Position numbers and translations under genes: made by a program. Below, one piece after another: positions 34,368-43,655 of a DNA stretch of 64,000 nucleotides. Positions within the stretch are counted from its first letter, which is position 1; each line of letters opens with the position of its first letter. Origin of the DNA: Kitasatospora humi. Its GTDB lineage: Bacteria; Actinomycetota; Actinomycetes; Streptomycetales; Streptomycetaceae. Below the pieces are notes generated by a model that worked only from the letters and a program-made list of their open reading frames with translations, ran no database searches and was not told the DNA's origin. The stretch lies in NCBI RefSeq assembly GCF_020907985.1, contig NZ_JAJJPA010000014.1:62001-126000 (forward strand), read 5' to 3'.

Positions 34368-35525
34368 TCAGGCCGCCTGCTGGTCGGCCGGGCGGGGCAG
34401 TGGCAGCCAGAGCGCCACCTGGAAGCCGCCGGTGGTGGTGGCCTCCGCCGTGATCCGCCCGCCCAGCAGCCCGGCCCGCTCGCGCAGTCCGATCAGGCCG
34501 TGGTGTCCGCCCGGCAGCTCGTCCGCGACCGCGCCGCGCCGTGGAGCGGCGTTGCGCACGGTGACCCGCAGGCAGTCCGCCTCGACCCGGACCAGCACCT
34601 CGGTCGGCGCGTCGGGCGCGTGCTTGCGGACGTTGGTCAGCGCCTCCTGGACGGTTCGGTACGCGGCCCGCTCCAACGGCTCGGGCAGCGGGCGGGCGTC
34701 CGGGTCGTGGCCCTCGATCCGCAGCGTGGCGGCCACCTCGGCGGCAGCGACCAGCCGGGGCAGGTCGGCCAGCCGGGGCTGCGGGACCAGCTCGGTCGGG
34801 CCGGCGCCGGCCGCGCGCAGCACCAGGATCATCGAGCGCAGCTCCTCCAGGGTGGCCACCGCGAGTTGGCGCAGGGTGGCGGCGGTCTCCCGGGTCTGCG
34901 GGTCCTTGGTGGTCACCTGCAGGGCGCCGGCCTGGACCGCGATCAGGCCCGCCTGGTGGGAGACCACGTCGTGCATCTCGCGGGCGATCCGGGCCCGTTC
35001 CTCGGCGACCACGGTCTTGGCGTAGAGCATCCGCTCGGCGTCGCGCAGCTCGGCGAGCTCGGCGACCCGCTCGGAGAGGTCCTCGCGGGTGCGGGCCAGC
35101 AGGCCCAGCACCACCGGGCCGCCGGCGAGCATCACGGCGTAGATCGCGTGCTGGGTGATGTCGCTGAGGGTCTCCTTGGGCAGCGAGGTGATCGGCCAGG
35201 GCAGGAAGCTGCCGACCGCCACCAGCACCAGCGCCAGGTGCTTCTGCCAGGCAGGCCGCTCGCTGCGGGCCACCGTGTAGACGGCGATCATCGGGGCGAC
35301 CAGGGCGCTGCCCGCGTACAGGCCGGGCAGGGTCAGCAGCAGCACGGTCCGCGGCCACCGGCGGCGGGCCACCAGCACCACGGCGGCGGCCGCCGAGACC
35401 CAGAAGTGCCAGTCGCGGGGTGGCGGGTAGTTCAGCAGGGCGTCGGCCAGGGCCGGCACGACGAGTGCGAGATCGACTGCCCAGGCCGGGACGGACCACC
35501 GCCGGAGAGTGTCCACGAGGCTCAC
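34368..35525 (-). CDS. Sensor histidine kinase (HisKA_3 type), orphan
   Basis: 385 residues. The N-terminal half has about four to five hydrophobic segments (20-150). The dimerisation domain holds ARIAREMHDVVSHQAGL, with His in the EMHDVV context as the phospho-acceptor, and the C-terminal HATPase_c region has ALTNVRKHAP and HHGLIGLRERAGLLGG. This is the NarL-partner class. No response regulator gene is adjacent, so its partner must be encoded elsewhere. A tRNA-Lys gene and hairpin lie upstream on the same strand. Confidence 0.9.
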   Translation of the reverse strand: MSLVDTLRRWSVPAWAVDLALVVPALADALLNYPPPRDWHFWVSAAAAVVLVARRRWPRTVLLLTLPGLYAGSALVAPMIAVYTVARSERPAWQKHLALVLVAVGSFLPWPITSLPKETLSDITQHAIYAVMLAGGPVVLGLLARTREDLSERVAELAELRDAERMLYAKTVVAEERARIAREMHDVVSHQAGLIAVQAGALQVTTKDPQTRETAATLRQLAVATLEELRSMILVLRAAGAGPTELVPQPRLADLPRLVAAAEVAATLRIEGHDPDARPLPEPLERAAYRTVQEALTNVRKHAPDAPTEVLVRVEADCLRVTVRNAAPRRGAVADELPGGHHGLIGLRERAGLLGGRITAEATTTGGFQVALWLPLPRPADQQAA

Positions 35526-35566
35526 AGGTTCTCCGATCAGCGCGGAATGATCAGCGCGGAAATGCG

Positions 35567-35602
35567 GCAGAGGCGCTCCTTCAGGCGAAGGAGCGCCTCT
35601 GC
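35567..35602 (-). terminator. Hairpin downstream of tRNA-Lys copy 1
   Basis: Perfect 16-bp stem GCAGAGGCGCTCCTTC / GAAGGAGCGCCTCTGC with a 4-base loop (AGGC). Confidence 0.8.
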
Positions 35603-35610
35603 TGTCTGGG

Positions 35611-35684
35611 TGCGCCGCCAGGGACTCGAACCCCGGACCCGCTGATTAAGAGTCAGCTGCTCTAACCAACTGAGCTAGCGGCGC
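35611..35684 (-). tRNA. tRNA-Lys (anticodon CTT), copy 1
   Basis: Cloverleaf with acceptor GCGCCGC/GCGGCGC, anticodon loop CTCTTAA (anticodon CTT) and T loop TTCGAGT; discriminator A, and CCA not encoded (next bases CCC). A -10-like TAATGT (35701-35706, minus strand) lies upstream. The sequence is identical to three other copies in this window. Confidence 0.95.
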
Positions 35685-35711
35685 CCGTTCAACGCAGTGA
35701 ACATTACCTGA

Positions 35712-36254
35712 TCAGCGGCCGGGTTCTGAAATCGGGGTGTCCGGCGTCGGGTGGCCCGGCGTCGGGGCGTCTGAGGTCGTGGTGTCCGGCGTCGGGGTGC
35801 CTGGCGTCGGGGTGCCCGAGGCCGGCGGGTGCCGGTGCAGCCGGAGCAGCAGCCGGTGCAGTGCGGCCCGCTCCTCGGCGTCGAGGGGTGCGAGCACCTC
35901 GTCCTGCACGGCGCGGGCCTGCCGGAGCAGGTCGGCCAGGGCGGTGCGGCCGGTCGTGGTGAGGCTCACCCGGATCCGGCGGCGGTCGGTGGTGGAGCGG
36001 GTCCGCTCGACCTGACCGGCCCGGGTCAGGTCGTCCAGCACCTTGACCAGGTCACTGGGGTCGATGGCCAGCCGGGTCGCCAGCTCGCGCTGGACCTGGG
36101 GGCCGGAGTCGGCGAGCGCGGCGAGCACGGCCAGGTGCCAGAGCCGCTGGTCGCGCTCGGCGAGCCGGGCGGCGAGCCGGGCTCGGGCGGTCCGGCCGGT
36201 CCGGGCGAGCAGGAAGCTGGTCAGGTCGAGCAGGCTCGGCGGCACGGTGTCCAT
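35712..36254 (-). CDS. MarR family transcriptional regulator with a repetitive Pro/Thr tail
   Basis: 180 residues from ATG 36254. It is a winged-helix protein: RTARARLAARLAERDQRLWHLAVLAALAD, then VQRELATRLAIDPSDLVKVLDDL and VERTRSTTDRRRIRVSLT. The last ~35 residues are a repetitive tail of PTPD/PTPG units encoded by a 15-bp repeat. A -10-like TACAAT lies seven bases upstream of the start, so the message is probably leaderless. It is divergent from a VOC gene, its likely target. Confidence 0.88.
   Translation of the reverse strand: MDTVPPSLLDLTSFLLARTGRTARARLAARLAERDQRLWHLAVLAALADSGPQVQRELATRLAIDPSDLVKVLDDLTRAGQVERTRSTTDRRRIRVSLTTTGRTALADLLRQARAVQDEVLAPLDAEERAALHRLLLRLHRHPPASGTPTPGTPTPDTTTSDAPTPGHPTPDTPISEPGR
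35736..35825. repeat. Six tandem 15-bp units in the MarR gene (VNTR-like)
   Basis: Unit consensus GGTGTCCGGCGTCGG, with variants; units 1, 2, 4 and 5 are close and 3 and 6 diverged. It encodes the Pro/Thr/Asp-rich C-terminal tail. The copy number is likely to vary between strains. Confidence 0.85.
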
Positions 36255-36260
36255 GGGGAA

Positions 36261-36296
36261 ATTGTAGGGTTGGACCAATGGTGGGTGATGACCCAC
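36261..36296. promoter_or_regulatory. MarR / VOC divergent control site
   Basis: Between the divergent starts 36254 and 36319 lies TACAAT (-10 for MarR, 36261-36266, minus strand), TTGGACCAA (36270-36278), and the inverted repeat GTGGGTgatgACCCAC (36281-36296). The repeat is a good candidate for the MarR operator. Confidence 0.6.
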
Positions 36297-36318
36297 TGAT
36301 TTTCCAGGGAGGGACACC

Positions 36319-36726
36319 ATGGACGCGCTGTACCCACGACTGCTGGTCACCCGGTTCGCCGAATGCTTCCGGTTCTACGACGCCGTGCTGCCGGTGCTGT
36401 GCGGCGCGGTGCGGCAGAAGGGCGACGCCGCGGGCCCGTACGCCAACTGGGACGTCGACGACCAGGCCGTGCTGGTGCTCTTCGACCGTGCCGCGATGGC
36501 CCAGGTGGTCGGCACCGCGGCGCTGCCGACCGCCGCCGCGCCGGCCCAGGACGCGGTGATGCTGGTGCACCGGGTCGTCGACGTGGACGCGGCGCTGGCG
36601 CACTGCCTGGCGCACGGCGGCACGCCGGTGCTCGAAGCCACCGACCGCCCCGAGTGGGGCCCCGGCTTGCGCGCCGCGCACCTGCGCGACCCGGAGGGCA
36701 CGCTGATCGAGCTGCAGTCCTACTGA
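36319..36726 (+). CDS. VOC family protein (glyoxalase/bleomycin-resistance-like)
   Basis: 135 residues. LYPRLLVTRFAECFRFYDAVLPVL opens a VOC fold; VHRVVDVDAALAHCLAHGG and AAHLRDPEGTLIELQSY close it, with the last Glu as a possible metal ligand. GGGAGG precedes the start. It is probably controlled by the divergent MarR gene. The substrate is unknown. Confidence 0.88.
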   Translation: MDALYPRLLVTRFAECFRFYDAVLPVLCGAVRQKGDAAGPYANWDVDDQAVLVLFDRAAMAQVVGTAALPTAAAPAQDAVMLVHRVVDVDAALAHCLAHGGTPVLEATDRPEWGPGLRAAHLRDPEGTLIELQSY

Positions 36727-36846
36727 CGCCCCGGTCCGGCCGGCCGGCATCGGCCGGGGGCCGCGGTGCACAGGACTCCGGCGAAGGCGCCCGGCCGGGC
36801 TGGGTGGTCCGGCCGGCCCGGGCCGGGACAGCGCGCCGCCGGAAAC

Positions 36847-36884
36847 GCCGAAGGGCCCCTCGCTCCCGCGAGGGGCCCTTCGGC
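36847..36884 (-). terminator. Hairpin downstream of tRNA-Lys copy 2
   Basis: Perfect 17-bp stem GCCGAAGGGCCCCTCGC / GCGAGGGGCCCTTCGGC with loop TCCC. The core GCGAGGGGCC is shared with copies 3 and 4. Confidence 0.85.
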
Positions 36885-36890
36885 TGTCGG

Positions 36891-36964
36891 TGCGCCGCCA
36901 GGGACTCGAACCCCGGACCCGCTGATTAAGAGTCAGCTGCTCTAACCAACTGAGCTAGCGGCGC
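36891..36964 (-). tRNA. tRNA-Lys (anticodon CTT), copy 2
   Basis: Identical over 74 bases to copy 1. A TAATGT -10-like box lies just upstream, and the hairpin at 36847-36884 follows. Confidence 0.95.
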
Positions 36965-37105
36965 CTGCTGACAGACCGGAACATTACACGACCAAAGGGC
37001 AAACACCGAATCGTCAGCACTCGAACACGGGGCGTCACGGTCGGCAGGGTGCCGTGTCCGCCGACCGCGGCGGCGCGGCCCGTCCCGCGCCCGGCCGCGC
37101 GGCTC

Positions 37106-39157
37106 TCATTCGCCGCCCCAGTGGCAGGCCGCCCCGTGCTCCGCCGCGGTGTCCAGCGCCGGCGCCTGCTGCTCGCAGCGGCTGCGCTGCTCGCCGCCGA
37201 GTGTCGCGTAGAGCGGGCAGCGGGTGCGGAAGGCGCAGCCGACCGGTCGGGAGGTGGGCGAGGGCGGGTCGCCGGGGAGCAGGATCCGGGTGCGGCCCCG
37301 CTCGGCGGCCGGGTCGGGGAGCGGGACGGCGGAGAGCAGCGCCCGGGTGTACGGGTGGCGCGCAGTGGTGAACACCTCCGCGACCGGGCCCTGTTCGACG
37401 GTGCGGCCCAGGTACATCACGCTGACCCGGTCGGCGAGGTGGCGGATCACCGAGAGGTCGTGCGAGACGAACAGGTAGGAGAGGTCGAGGGTGGCCTTGA
37501 GCTCCTGGAGCAGGTTGAGCACGCCGGCCTGGATGGAGACGTCCAGCGCGGAGACCGGTTCGTCCAGCACCAGCAGCTGCGGGGAGACGGCCAGGGCCCG
37601 GGCGATCGAGACGCGTTGGCGCTGGCCGCCGGAGAACTCGTGCGGGTAGCGGGCGGCGTGGGCCGGCTCCAGGCCGACCTTGGTGAGCAACTCCGGTATC
37701 AGGGCCGCGATCCGCTCGCGGGGCGCCCGCTGGGCCTGCAGCGGTTCGGCGATGATGTCACCGATCGGCAGCCGCGGGTCCAGGCTGGCCATCGGGTCCT
37801 GGAAGACGATCTGCAGCTGGGCGCGGAGCCGGTGGACGGCCTCCCTGGAGAGTGCGGCGGTGTCCTGGCCGAGCAGTTCGATCCGCCCCGCCTCGGGTGC
37901 GGTCAGGCCGAGGATCTCGAAGAGCGTGGTGGACTTGCCGGAGCCGGACTCGCCGACCAGGCCCAGGGTTTCGCCGCGCCGGATGTCCAGGTGCACCCCG
38001 TCGACGGCGTACACCTCGCCCACCTTGCGCTTGACCACCGTGCCCTTGAGCACCGGGAAGGTCTTGGCCAGCCCGGTCACCCGGAGCACCTGGGGGAGCC
38101 GGGAGCGGTCCACCGGGCGGGCGGCGGGCGGGAGCGGGGGCACGGGGTAGACGTCGGCGGGGGCCGGACGCTCGGCGGCCAGCCGGTCGGCGCGCAGGCA
38201 GGCGGCCTGGTGGCCGTCGCTGCCGGTGAGCGGCGGTTCGGCGGTGCGGCAGTCGTCGCCGGCCAGCGGGCAGCGCGGGGCGAACGGGCAGCCGGGCGGC
38301 AGGTCGACCAGCGCGGGCGGGTTGCCGGGGATCGGCACCAGCGGCCCGCCGTCCCGGTCCAGCCGGGGGACGGCGCCGATCAGCCCGAGGGTGTAGGGGT
38401 GGCGCGGGGCGCCGAACAGCTCGTCCACCGGGGCGGTTTCGACCACCCGGCCCGCGTACATCACCGCGACCCGGTCGGCCATCTGGGCGATCACCCCGAG
38501 ATCGTGGCTGACCAGCACCAGCGCGGCGCCGGTCTCCCGCTGGGCGGTCCGCAGCACGTCCAGCACCTGCGCCTGGATGGTGACGTCCAGGGCGGTGGTG
38601 GGTTCGTCGGCGAGCAGGATGTCCGGCTCGTTGGCCACCGCCATGGCGATCATGGCGCGCTGCCGCATGCCGCCGCTGAACTCGTGCGGAAAGCTGTCCA
38701 GTGCCCGTTGCGGGTCCGGGATGCCGACCAGGTCGAGCAGTTCGGCGGCGCGGCGGCGGGCCGCGGTCTTGTCGGTCTTCTGGTGGGCCCGGACGGCCTC
38801 GGCGATCTGGTCGCCGATCCGGTAGACCGGGGTGAAGGCGGAGAGCGGGTCCTGGAAGACCATGGCGATCCGGCGGCCCCGGATCCGGGTCAGCTCACCG
38901 GGCGGCAGGCCGATCAGCTCCCGCCCGTCGAGGGTCACCGAGCCGTGCACCGCGGCGGTGCCGGGCAGCAGGCCGAGCACCGACAGCGCGGTGACCGACT
39001 TGCCGGAGCCGGACTCGCCGACGATGCCCAGGGTCTCGCCGCGCCGGAGCGTCAGGTCGACACCGCGCACGGCGGTGACGGTGCCGCGGCCCCGGGCGCC
39101 GGCGAAGTCCACCCGCAGGTCGCGGACGGTGAGCAGCTCGGTGGCGGTGGTGGTCAC
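37106..39157 (-). CDS. Fused DppD-DppF peptide ABC transporter ATPase
   Basis: 683 residues carrying two complete ABC domains. The first (about 1-330) has Walker [10 protein letters not shown], signature [10 protein letters not shown] and Walker [14 protein letters not shown]; the second (about 375-683) has [19 protein letters not shown] and [13 protein letters not shown]. Each is followed by the oligopeptide-type C-terminal Cys motif ([24 protein letters not shown]). These domains are usually separate proteins (DppD and DppF), here fused. It starts at GTG 39157, overlapping the permease stop by four bases, so it is the third gene of the operon. Confidence 0.93.
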   Translation of the reverse strand: MTTTATELLTVRDLRVDFAGARGRGTVTAVRGVDLTLRRGETLGIVGESGSGKSVTALSVLGLLPGTAAVHGSVTLDGRELIGLPPGELTRIRGRRIAMVFQDPLSAFTPVYRIGDQIAEAVRAHQKTDKTAARRRAAELLDLVGIPDPQRALDSFPHEFSGGMRQRAMIAMAVANEPDILLADEPTTALDVTIQAQVLDVLRTAQRETGAALVLVSHDLGVIAQMADRVAVMYAGRVVETAPVDELFGAPRHPYTLGLIGAVPRLDRDGGPLVPIPGNPPALVDLPPGCPFAPRCPLAGDDCRTAEPPLTGSDGHQAACLRADRLAAERPAPADVYPVPPLPPAARPVDRSRLPQVLRVTGLAKTFPVLKGTVVKRKVGEVYAVDGVHLDIRRGETLGLVGESGSGKSTTLFEILGLTAPEAGRIELLGQDTAALSREAVHRLRAQLQIVFQDPMASLDPRLPIGDIIAEPLQAQRAPRERIAALIPELLTKVGLEPAHAARYPHEFSGGQRQRVSIARALAVSPQLLVLDEPVSALDVSIQAGVLNLLQELKATLDLSYLFVSHDLSVIRHLADRVSVMYLGRTVEQGPVAEVFTTARHPYTRALLSAVPLPDPAAERGRTRILLPGDPPSPTSRPVGCAFRTRCPLYATLGGEQRSRCEQQAPALDTAAEHGAACHWGGE

Positions 39158-40125
39158 GCGGTTCCTTCGGCGTCGAGGGCGGGTGGGGTGCCGCGGCTGC
39201 CCACCGCCGCGGTGGCGGCGGCGCGGCGGCGCAGTGCGCGCAGCGTCCGGCGGGAGGGCCGGCGGCCGGCCGCCGCGGTGGGGTCGAGGGCGTCCCGCAG
39301 GCCGTCGCCGACCAGGTTGACGGCGAGCACGAAGAGCACCAGCAGGCCGGCGGCGAAGTAGAACATCCAGGGGTAGGTGGGCGCCGAGTCGGTGCCGTCG
39401 GCGATCAGGGTGCCGAGCGAGACGTCGGGTGGCTGCACGCCGAAGCCGAAGTAGGAGAGCATCGTCTCGTTCATCACGGCCGCGCCGACCGCGATGGTGG
39501 CGTCCACGATCAGGTAGGACGCGCAGTTGGGCAGGATGTGCCGCCAGATGATGCGCAGCGGGCGAACCCCCATGAAGCGGGCGGCGCGGACGAACTCCCG
39601 TTCCTTCAAGGAGATCGTCATGGACCGCACCACCCGGGCGGTGATCATCCAGTTGAACGCGGCGAGCAGCACCACGAAGGCCAGCCAGCCGCTGTTCTTG
39701 AGCCGCGGCGAGACGATGGTGATGATCAGGAAGCTGGGGAAGACCAGCATCAGGTCGACGAAGAAGATCAGCAGCCGGTCGGTCCAGCCGCCGAAGTAGC
39801 CGGCGCAGGCGCCGACCAGGCCGGCCAGGCAGGTGGAGAGCAGCGCCACCAGCAGGCCGATGATCAGCGACTTCTGCAGTCCGCGCAGGGTCTGGGCGTA
39901 GACGTCCTGGCCGAGCCCGGCGGTGCCGAACCAGTGCTGCGCGGACGGCGGTTGGCGCAGCGCCGTGTAGTCGATGTCGGTGTACTTCCAGTGCGTCAGG
40001 TACGGCCCGACGAAGGCCAGCAGGAAGAGCAGCACCACGATGCCGCCGCCGATCACCACACCGGGGGAGGCCAGCAGCCGGGCCAGCACCAGTCGGCCGC
40101 GGCTGCGCGGCGCGTCGCCGGCCAT
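39154..40125 (-). CDS. Peptide ABC transporter permease, DppC type
   Basis: 323 residues with six membrane segments. The N-terminal cytoplasmic lead is followed by HWFGTAGLGQDVYAQTLRG, typical of DppC/OppC, and REFVRAARFMGVRPLRIIWRHILPN is the coupling helix that contacts the ATPase. Its start overlaps the upstream permease stop (TGATG). Together with DppB it forms the channel for short peptides or similar substrates. Confidence 0.93.
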   Translation of the reverse strand: MAGDAPRSRGRLVLARLLASPGVVIGGGIVVLLFLLAFVGPYLTHWKYTDIDYTALRQPPSAQHWFGTAGLGQDVYAQTLRGLQKSLIIGLLVALLSTCLAGLVGACAGYFGGWTDRLLIFFVDLMLVFPSFLIITIVSPRLKNSGWLAFVVLLAAFNWMITARVVRSMTISLKEREFVRAARFMGVRPLRIIWRHILPNCASYLIVDATIAVGAAVMNETMLSYFGFGVQPPDVSLGTLIADGTDSAPTYPWMFYFAAGLLVLFVLAVNLVGDGLRDALDPTAAAGRRPSRRTLRALRRRAAATAAVGSRGTPPALDAEGTA

Positions 40126-41108
40126 CAGGCACGCACCCGCGGGTCGAGGGCCGCGTGCAGGGTGTCGGCCAGCAGGCCGGAGAGCAGTACCGTCACCGCC
40201 GTGAACAGGGTCACCGCCACCACCGAGTTCGTGTCGTTCTCGTAGATCGATGTGATGAACCACTCGCCCATGCCGTGCCAGCCAAAGATGATCTCGGTGA
40301 AGGTGGCGCCGGTGAAGACGCCCAGGAAGTTGTAGGCGAACAGGGTCGACATCGGGATCACCGCGGTGCGCAGACCGTGTCTGACCAGGGCGCGGCGCCG
40401 GCTCAGACCCTTGGCCTCCGCGGTGCGCAGGTAGTCCGAGCCCAGCACGTCCAGCATGGTGCCGCGCTGGTAGCGGCTGTAGGTGGCCAGGCCCAGCAGG
40501 GCGAGCGAGAGGGTGGGCAGCAGCAGGTGCACCGCCCAGTCGGCCAGGTGTGCGCCCAACCCGCCGCTCAGGCCCGGGGTTTCGTACCCGGTGAAGTTGA
40601 TCAGCTGGTGCCCCGAGGCCTGGTTGACGGCGATCGCGCCGTTCTTCAGGAAGAGCGCCAGCAGGAAGACCGGAGTGGACAGCAGCACGAACGAGACCAC
40701 GGTCAGCACCCGGTCGGAGATCCGGTACTGGCGCACCGCTCCCCAGGCTCCGACGGCCACCCCGAGCAGCATGCCGAGCAGGCTGCCGAGCACCAGCAGC
40801 CGCAGTGAGACCACCAGCCGGCGGCCGAACTCGGCGTTCACCGACGTGTCGTGGATGCTGCGGCCGAGGTCGCCGTGGACCACCAGGTTCCCGGCCCAGT
40901 GGCCGAAGCGCACGGTGATCGGGGTGTGCGAGTTGATGCCCAGGTCGGTGAGCTGGCGGTCCACCGCGGCGGCGGCCGGGCGCGGCTGCTTGGCCTCGAA
41001 GTAGGCACGCGGGTTCAGTGCGCTGCTGGCCAGGGCGTAGGCCAGGAACACCGAAACGACCAGCAGGACCACGTAGTAGGCGAGGCGCTTCGCCAAGTAG
41101 CGCAGCAT
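40125..41108 (-). CDS. Peptide ABC transporter permease, DppB type
   Basis: 327 residues with six membrane segments. MLRYLAKRLAYYVVLLVVSVF is the standard opening, and DYLRTAEAKGLSRRRALVRHGLRTAVIP is the EAA-type coupling loop. First gene of the minus-strand operon DppB-DppC-DppDF; the binding-protein gene lies divergently upstream. Confidence 0.93.
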   Translation of the reverse strand: MLRYLAKRLAYYVVLLVVSVFLAYALASSALNPRAYFEAKQPRPAAAAVDRQLTDLGINSHTPITVRFGHWAGNLVVHGDLGRSIHDTSVNAEFGRRLVVSLRLLVLGSLLGMLLGVAVGAWGAVRQYRISDRVLTVVSFVLLSTPVFLLALFLKNGAIAVNQASGHQLINFTGYETPGLSGGLGAHLADWAVHLLLPTLSLALLGLATYSRYQRGTMLDVLGSDYLRTAEAKGLSRRRALVRHGLRTAVIPMSTLFAYNFLGVFTGATFTEIIFGWHGMGEWFITSIYENDTNSVVAVTLFTAVTVLLSGLLADTLHAALDPRVRA

Positions 41109-41492
41109 CAGCGGCGGTTCCCGCCGGTGCTGGTGGCGCTCCGGAGTCTCATGACCAATTGCCTTCGTTTCATCAGCACTTCACGCAGGTCTGCGCAGCG
41201 GAATTCTGCGATCCTCCGCCGGGGCGGTCAAGACTGCGCGTCGAACGGGCTTGCCGTGTCCGGCAAATCCGCAGGTCAGAGTCAAACATCCGGTTGCGTC
41301 AAGGGTGTTGCGGCGGTGTTGCGCCCGATTGCGATTCGATCAGTAGTGAACACGCTCCTCTGGTCGACGAACTGATCCGCTGTTAGGTTCTGGTCGCTGT
41401 CTCACCTTCTTGGCTGCCCACGATCAAGGCTCGCCACACCTGGCGGCCGCCCCACGCCACCGACGATCCCCAACTCCCCGGGAGGACCCGCC
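41109..41492. other. Divergent intergenic region of the peptide transporter
   Basis: 384 bases between the permease operon and the binding-protein gene. It is less GC-rich than its surroundings around 41150-41390. A plus-strand box TAGGTT (41384-41389) fits TANNNT and might be the -10 of the binding-protein gene. No gene is seen. Confidence 0.5.
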
Positions 41493-43205
41493 ATGGACGC
41501 CGCCAGCCGGCCCCGCCGCCCCCTCGCCCGCACCCTGGTCGCGGCAGCCGCCCTCGCCCTCGTGGTGACCGGCTGCAGTTCGTCGAGCTCCGGCTCGGGC
41601 AACAGCTCCGACGCCTCGCAGAGCGCCGCGCCGAGAGCCGACGCCGAGGACATCAATCCGCAGCCGCTGGACGAGGTGAAGGACGGCGGTGAACTGCGCT
41701 CGCCGCTGCAGCAGTGGGTCACCCAGTGGAACCCGCTGCAGGTCGACGGCACCTACGGTGACTCGGTGGAGATCATGAAGATGATCGAGCCGATGCTGTT
41801 CCGGATCGACGCCTCCGGCACCTACCAGCCGGTGCCGGAGTTCCTGCAGTCCGCCAAGGTGATCTCGACCTCGCCGCAGGTGGTGCAGTACACGCTCAAC
41901 CCGAAGGCCAAGTGGTCGGACGGGAAGCCCCTCAGCTACCTGGACTTCAAGGCGGTCTGGCAGGCGACCAACGGCAAGAACACCGCGTACAACCCCGCCT
42001 TCACCAACGGCTACAACCAGATCAGCGACGTCTCCCAGGGCGACGACCCGACCCAGGTCAAGGTCACCTTCAGCCAGCCGTTCGCCGACTGGCAGAGCCT
42101 CTTCTACCCGCTGCTCCCGGCGGCCGCCATCTCCACCCCCGACGACTTCAACAAGGCCTGGATCGAGAAGGTGCCGATCACCGGCGGGGCCTTCAAGATC
42201 GGTTCGATCGACAAGTCGGCGCAGACCATCACCGTGGTGCCGGATCCCAACTGGTGGGGCACCAAGCCGAAGTTGGACAAGTTCACCTACCGGGTGCTCT
42301 CCCAGCCGGCGATGACCCAGGCCTTCCTCAACAACGAGATCGACTGGACCGGCGCCGGGCGGGCCGACGCCTACAGCCAGTTGAAGGCCGACCCCAATGC
42401 GGTGATCCGCACCTCCTACCCGTGGGACGAGGTGCACATCGCCTTCGGGTCCAACGGTCCGATGGCCGACCAGAAGGTGCGCCAGGCGCTGGAGAAGGCG
42501 CTCGACCGGCAGGCCCTGACCAAGGTGGCCGGCCAGGGGGTGCCGGTGCCGTTCCCGGTGCTGGGCAACCACCTGCTGATGACCAACCAGGCCGGCTACC
42601 AGGACAACTCCGGGGAGTGGGGCAAGTACGACCTGGCGGGTGCCAAGAAGCTGCTCGACGAAGCCGGTTGGAAGGACGCCGGGGCCGGCAAGCCGCGGAC
42701 CAAGGACGGCCAGACGCTGGAGCTGCACTACATCATCTCCGACGGCGCCGCCCAGCAGTCCGTGGACCTGGCCACCGCCGCCCAGAACATGCTGCTGCAG
42801 GCCGGGGTGAAGGTCGACGTCGACAAGGTGCCGGCCAACGACCTGACCGACAAGTACATCAACCTGGGCAAGTTCGACCTGGCCAGCTGGCGCAACACCG
42901 GGTCCTTCCCGCCCTCGCTGATCGTCCCGTCGTACCAGATGCCCGCCGGTGACAACGTCTTCCAGAACTACTCCAAGCTCAGCACCCCGGAGATCGACGG
43001 TCTGCTGAAGCAGGCCGAGTCCACCCTGGACCCGGCCCAGGCGGCCAAGCTCTACAACCAGGCGGACGCCAAGATCTGGGAGCTGGGCCACTCCGTGGAG
43101 ATCTACCAGCGCCCGTACGTGGGCGCCTACCGCAAGGGGCTGGCCAATTTCGGATCCGCCGGGTTGGCCGACTTCGACTACACCAAGGTGGGGTGGCAGA
43201 AGTGA
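41493..43205 (+). CDS. Peptide ABC transporter substrate-binding lipoprotein (family 5)
   Basis: 570 residues. Lipoprotein signal peptide with VTGC and Cys28, then a Ser/Gly-rich spacer. The mature part fits the extracellular solute-binding family 5 fold: YTLNPKAKWSDGKPLSYLDFKAVWQA and VRQALEKALDRQALTKVAGQGVPV. GGGAGG lies before the start. It would feed the divergent DppB-DppC-DppDF permease. The ligand cannot be judged from sequence. Confidence 0.93.
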   Translation: MDAASRPRRPLARTLVAAAALALVVTGCSSSSSGSGNSSDASQSAAPRADAEDINPQPLDEVKDGGELRSPLQQWVTQWNPLQVDGTYGDSVEIMKMIEPMLFRIDASGTYQPVPEFLQSAKVISTSPQVVQYTLNPKAKWSDGKPLSYLDFKAVWQATNGKNTAYNPAFTNGYNQISDVSQGDDPTQVKVTFSQPFADWQSLFYPLLPAAAISTPDDFNKAWIEKVPITGGAFKIGSIDKSAQTITVVPDPNWWGTKPKLDKFTYRVLSQPAMTQAFLNNEIDWTGAGRADAYSQLKADPNAVIRTSYPWDEVHIAFGSNGPMADQKVRQALEKALDRQALTKVAGQGVPVPFPVLGNHLLMTNQAGYQDNSGEWGKYDLAGAKKLLDEAGWKDAGAGKPRTKDGQTLELHYIISDGAAQQSVDLATAAQNMLLQAGVKVDVDKVPANDLTDKYINLGKFDLASWRNTGSFPPSLIVPSYQMPAGDNVFQNYSKLSTPEIDGLLKQAESTLDPAQAAKLYNQADAKIWELGHSVEIYQRPYVGAYRKGLANFGSAGLADFDYTKVGWQK

Positions 43206-43655
43206 GCAAGCGCTTGGACAGCGGTGGGCGCGGGCCGCTCGGCAAGCGCTGTCGGGCAGCGCGGTGATCGCGGGGCCGGTGCGGTCCACCGCCCCAGGGT
43301 GTGGCTGCCCTGGTGGTGCCGCGCCGGCCTTGACCTTCCGCGTTGCCCGAGGGACTCCCTTCTCGCCGTTCCACTGGACGGGAATCTAGCCGGGCCGTCG
43401 GACCGATTGCCGTGCGCGACACCCGGGCGCTCGCCCCTGGCGGGGACGACTGTCACCCGGTTCGCGCACTGCCGCGTCAACTCGCTTTGACCGTCTGGAC
43501 GGGTGCTCCGCGCGCTGCCGCGGAGCACCGGCGACCGGACCGGTGGCGGTCGGCGCGGTGGCGGGCCGGGCCGCCGGCGGTCGGCGTTTGTTTGCACACC
43601 CGCTCGTCGGTGCAGGATGGTCAGCACCATCCGGCCCCGACCCGCGGAGAACCCC
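43206..43655. other. Gene-free stretch after the binding-protein gene
   Basis: 450 bases with no supported gene. It contains two copies of GCAAGCGCT (43206-43214, 43242-43250) and one terminator-like hairpin near 43502. The rest looks like ordinary GC-rich intergenic DNA. Confidence 0.45.
43502..43529. terminator. Hairpin upstream of the pentapeptide gene
   Basis: Perfect 11-bp stem GGTGCTCCGCG / CGCGGAGCACC with a 6-base loop. It is about 300 bases after the binding-protein stop, so it could be a late terminator or part of another structure. Confidence 0.5.

Noticed and set aside
37049..39361. A 770-codon open frame on the plus strand opposite the peptide ABC ATPase.
   Set aside because: It is antisense to a protein with intact ABC motifs, has no ribosome site and shows no known domain; long open shadow frames are normal at this GC content.
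43206..43250. Two copies of GCAAGCGCT as a LacI-type operator.
   Set aside because: They are short, right at the end of the binding-protein gene, and no promoter lies between them.
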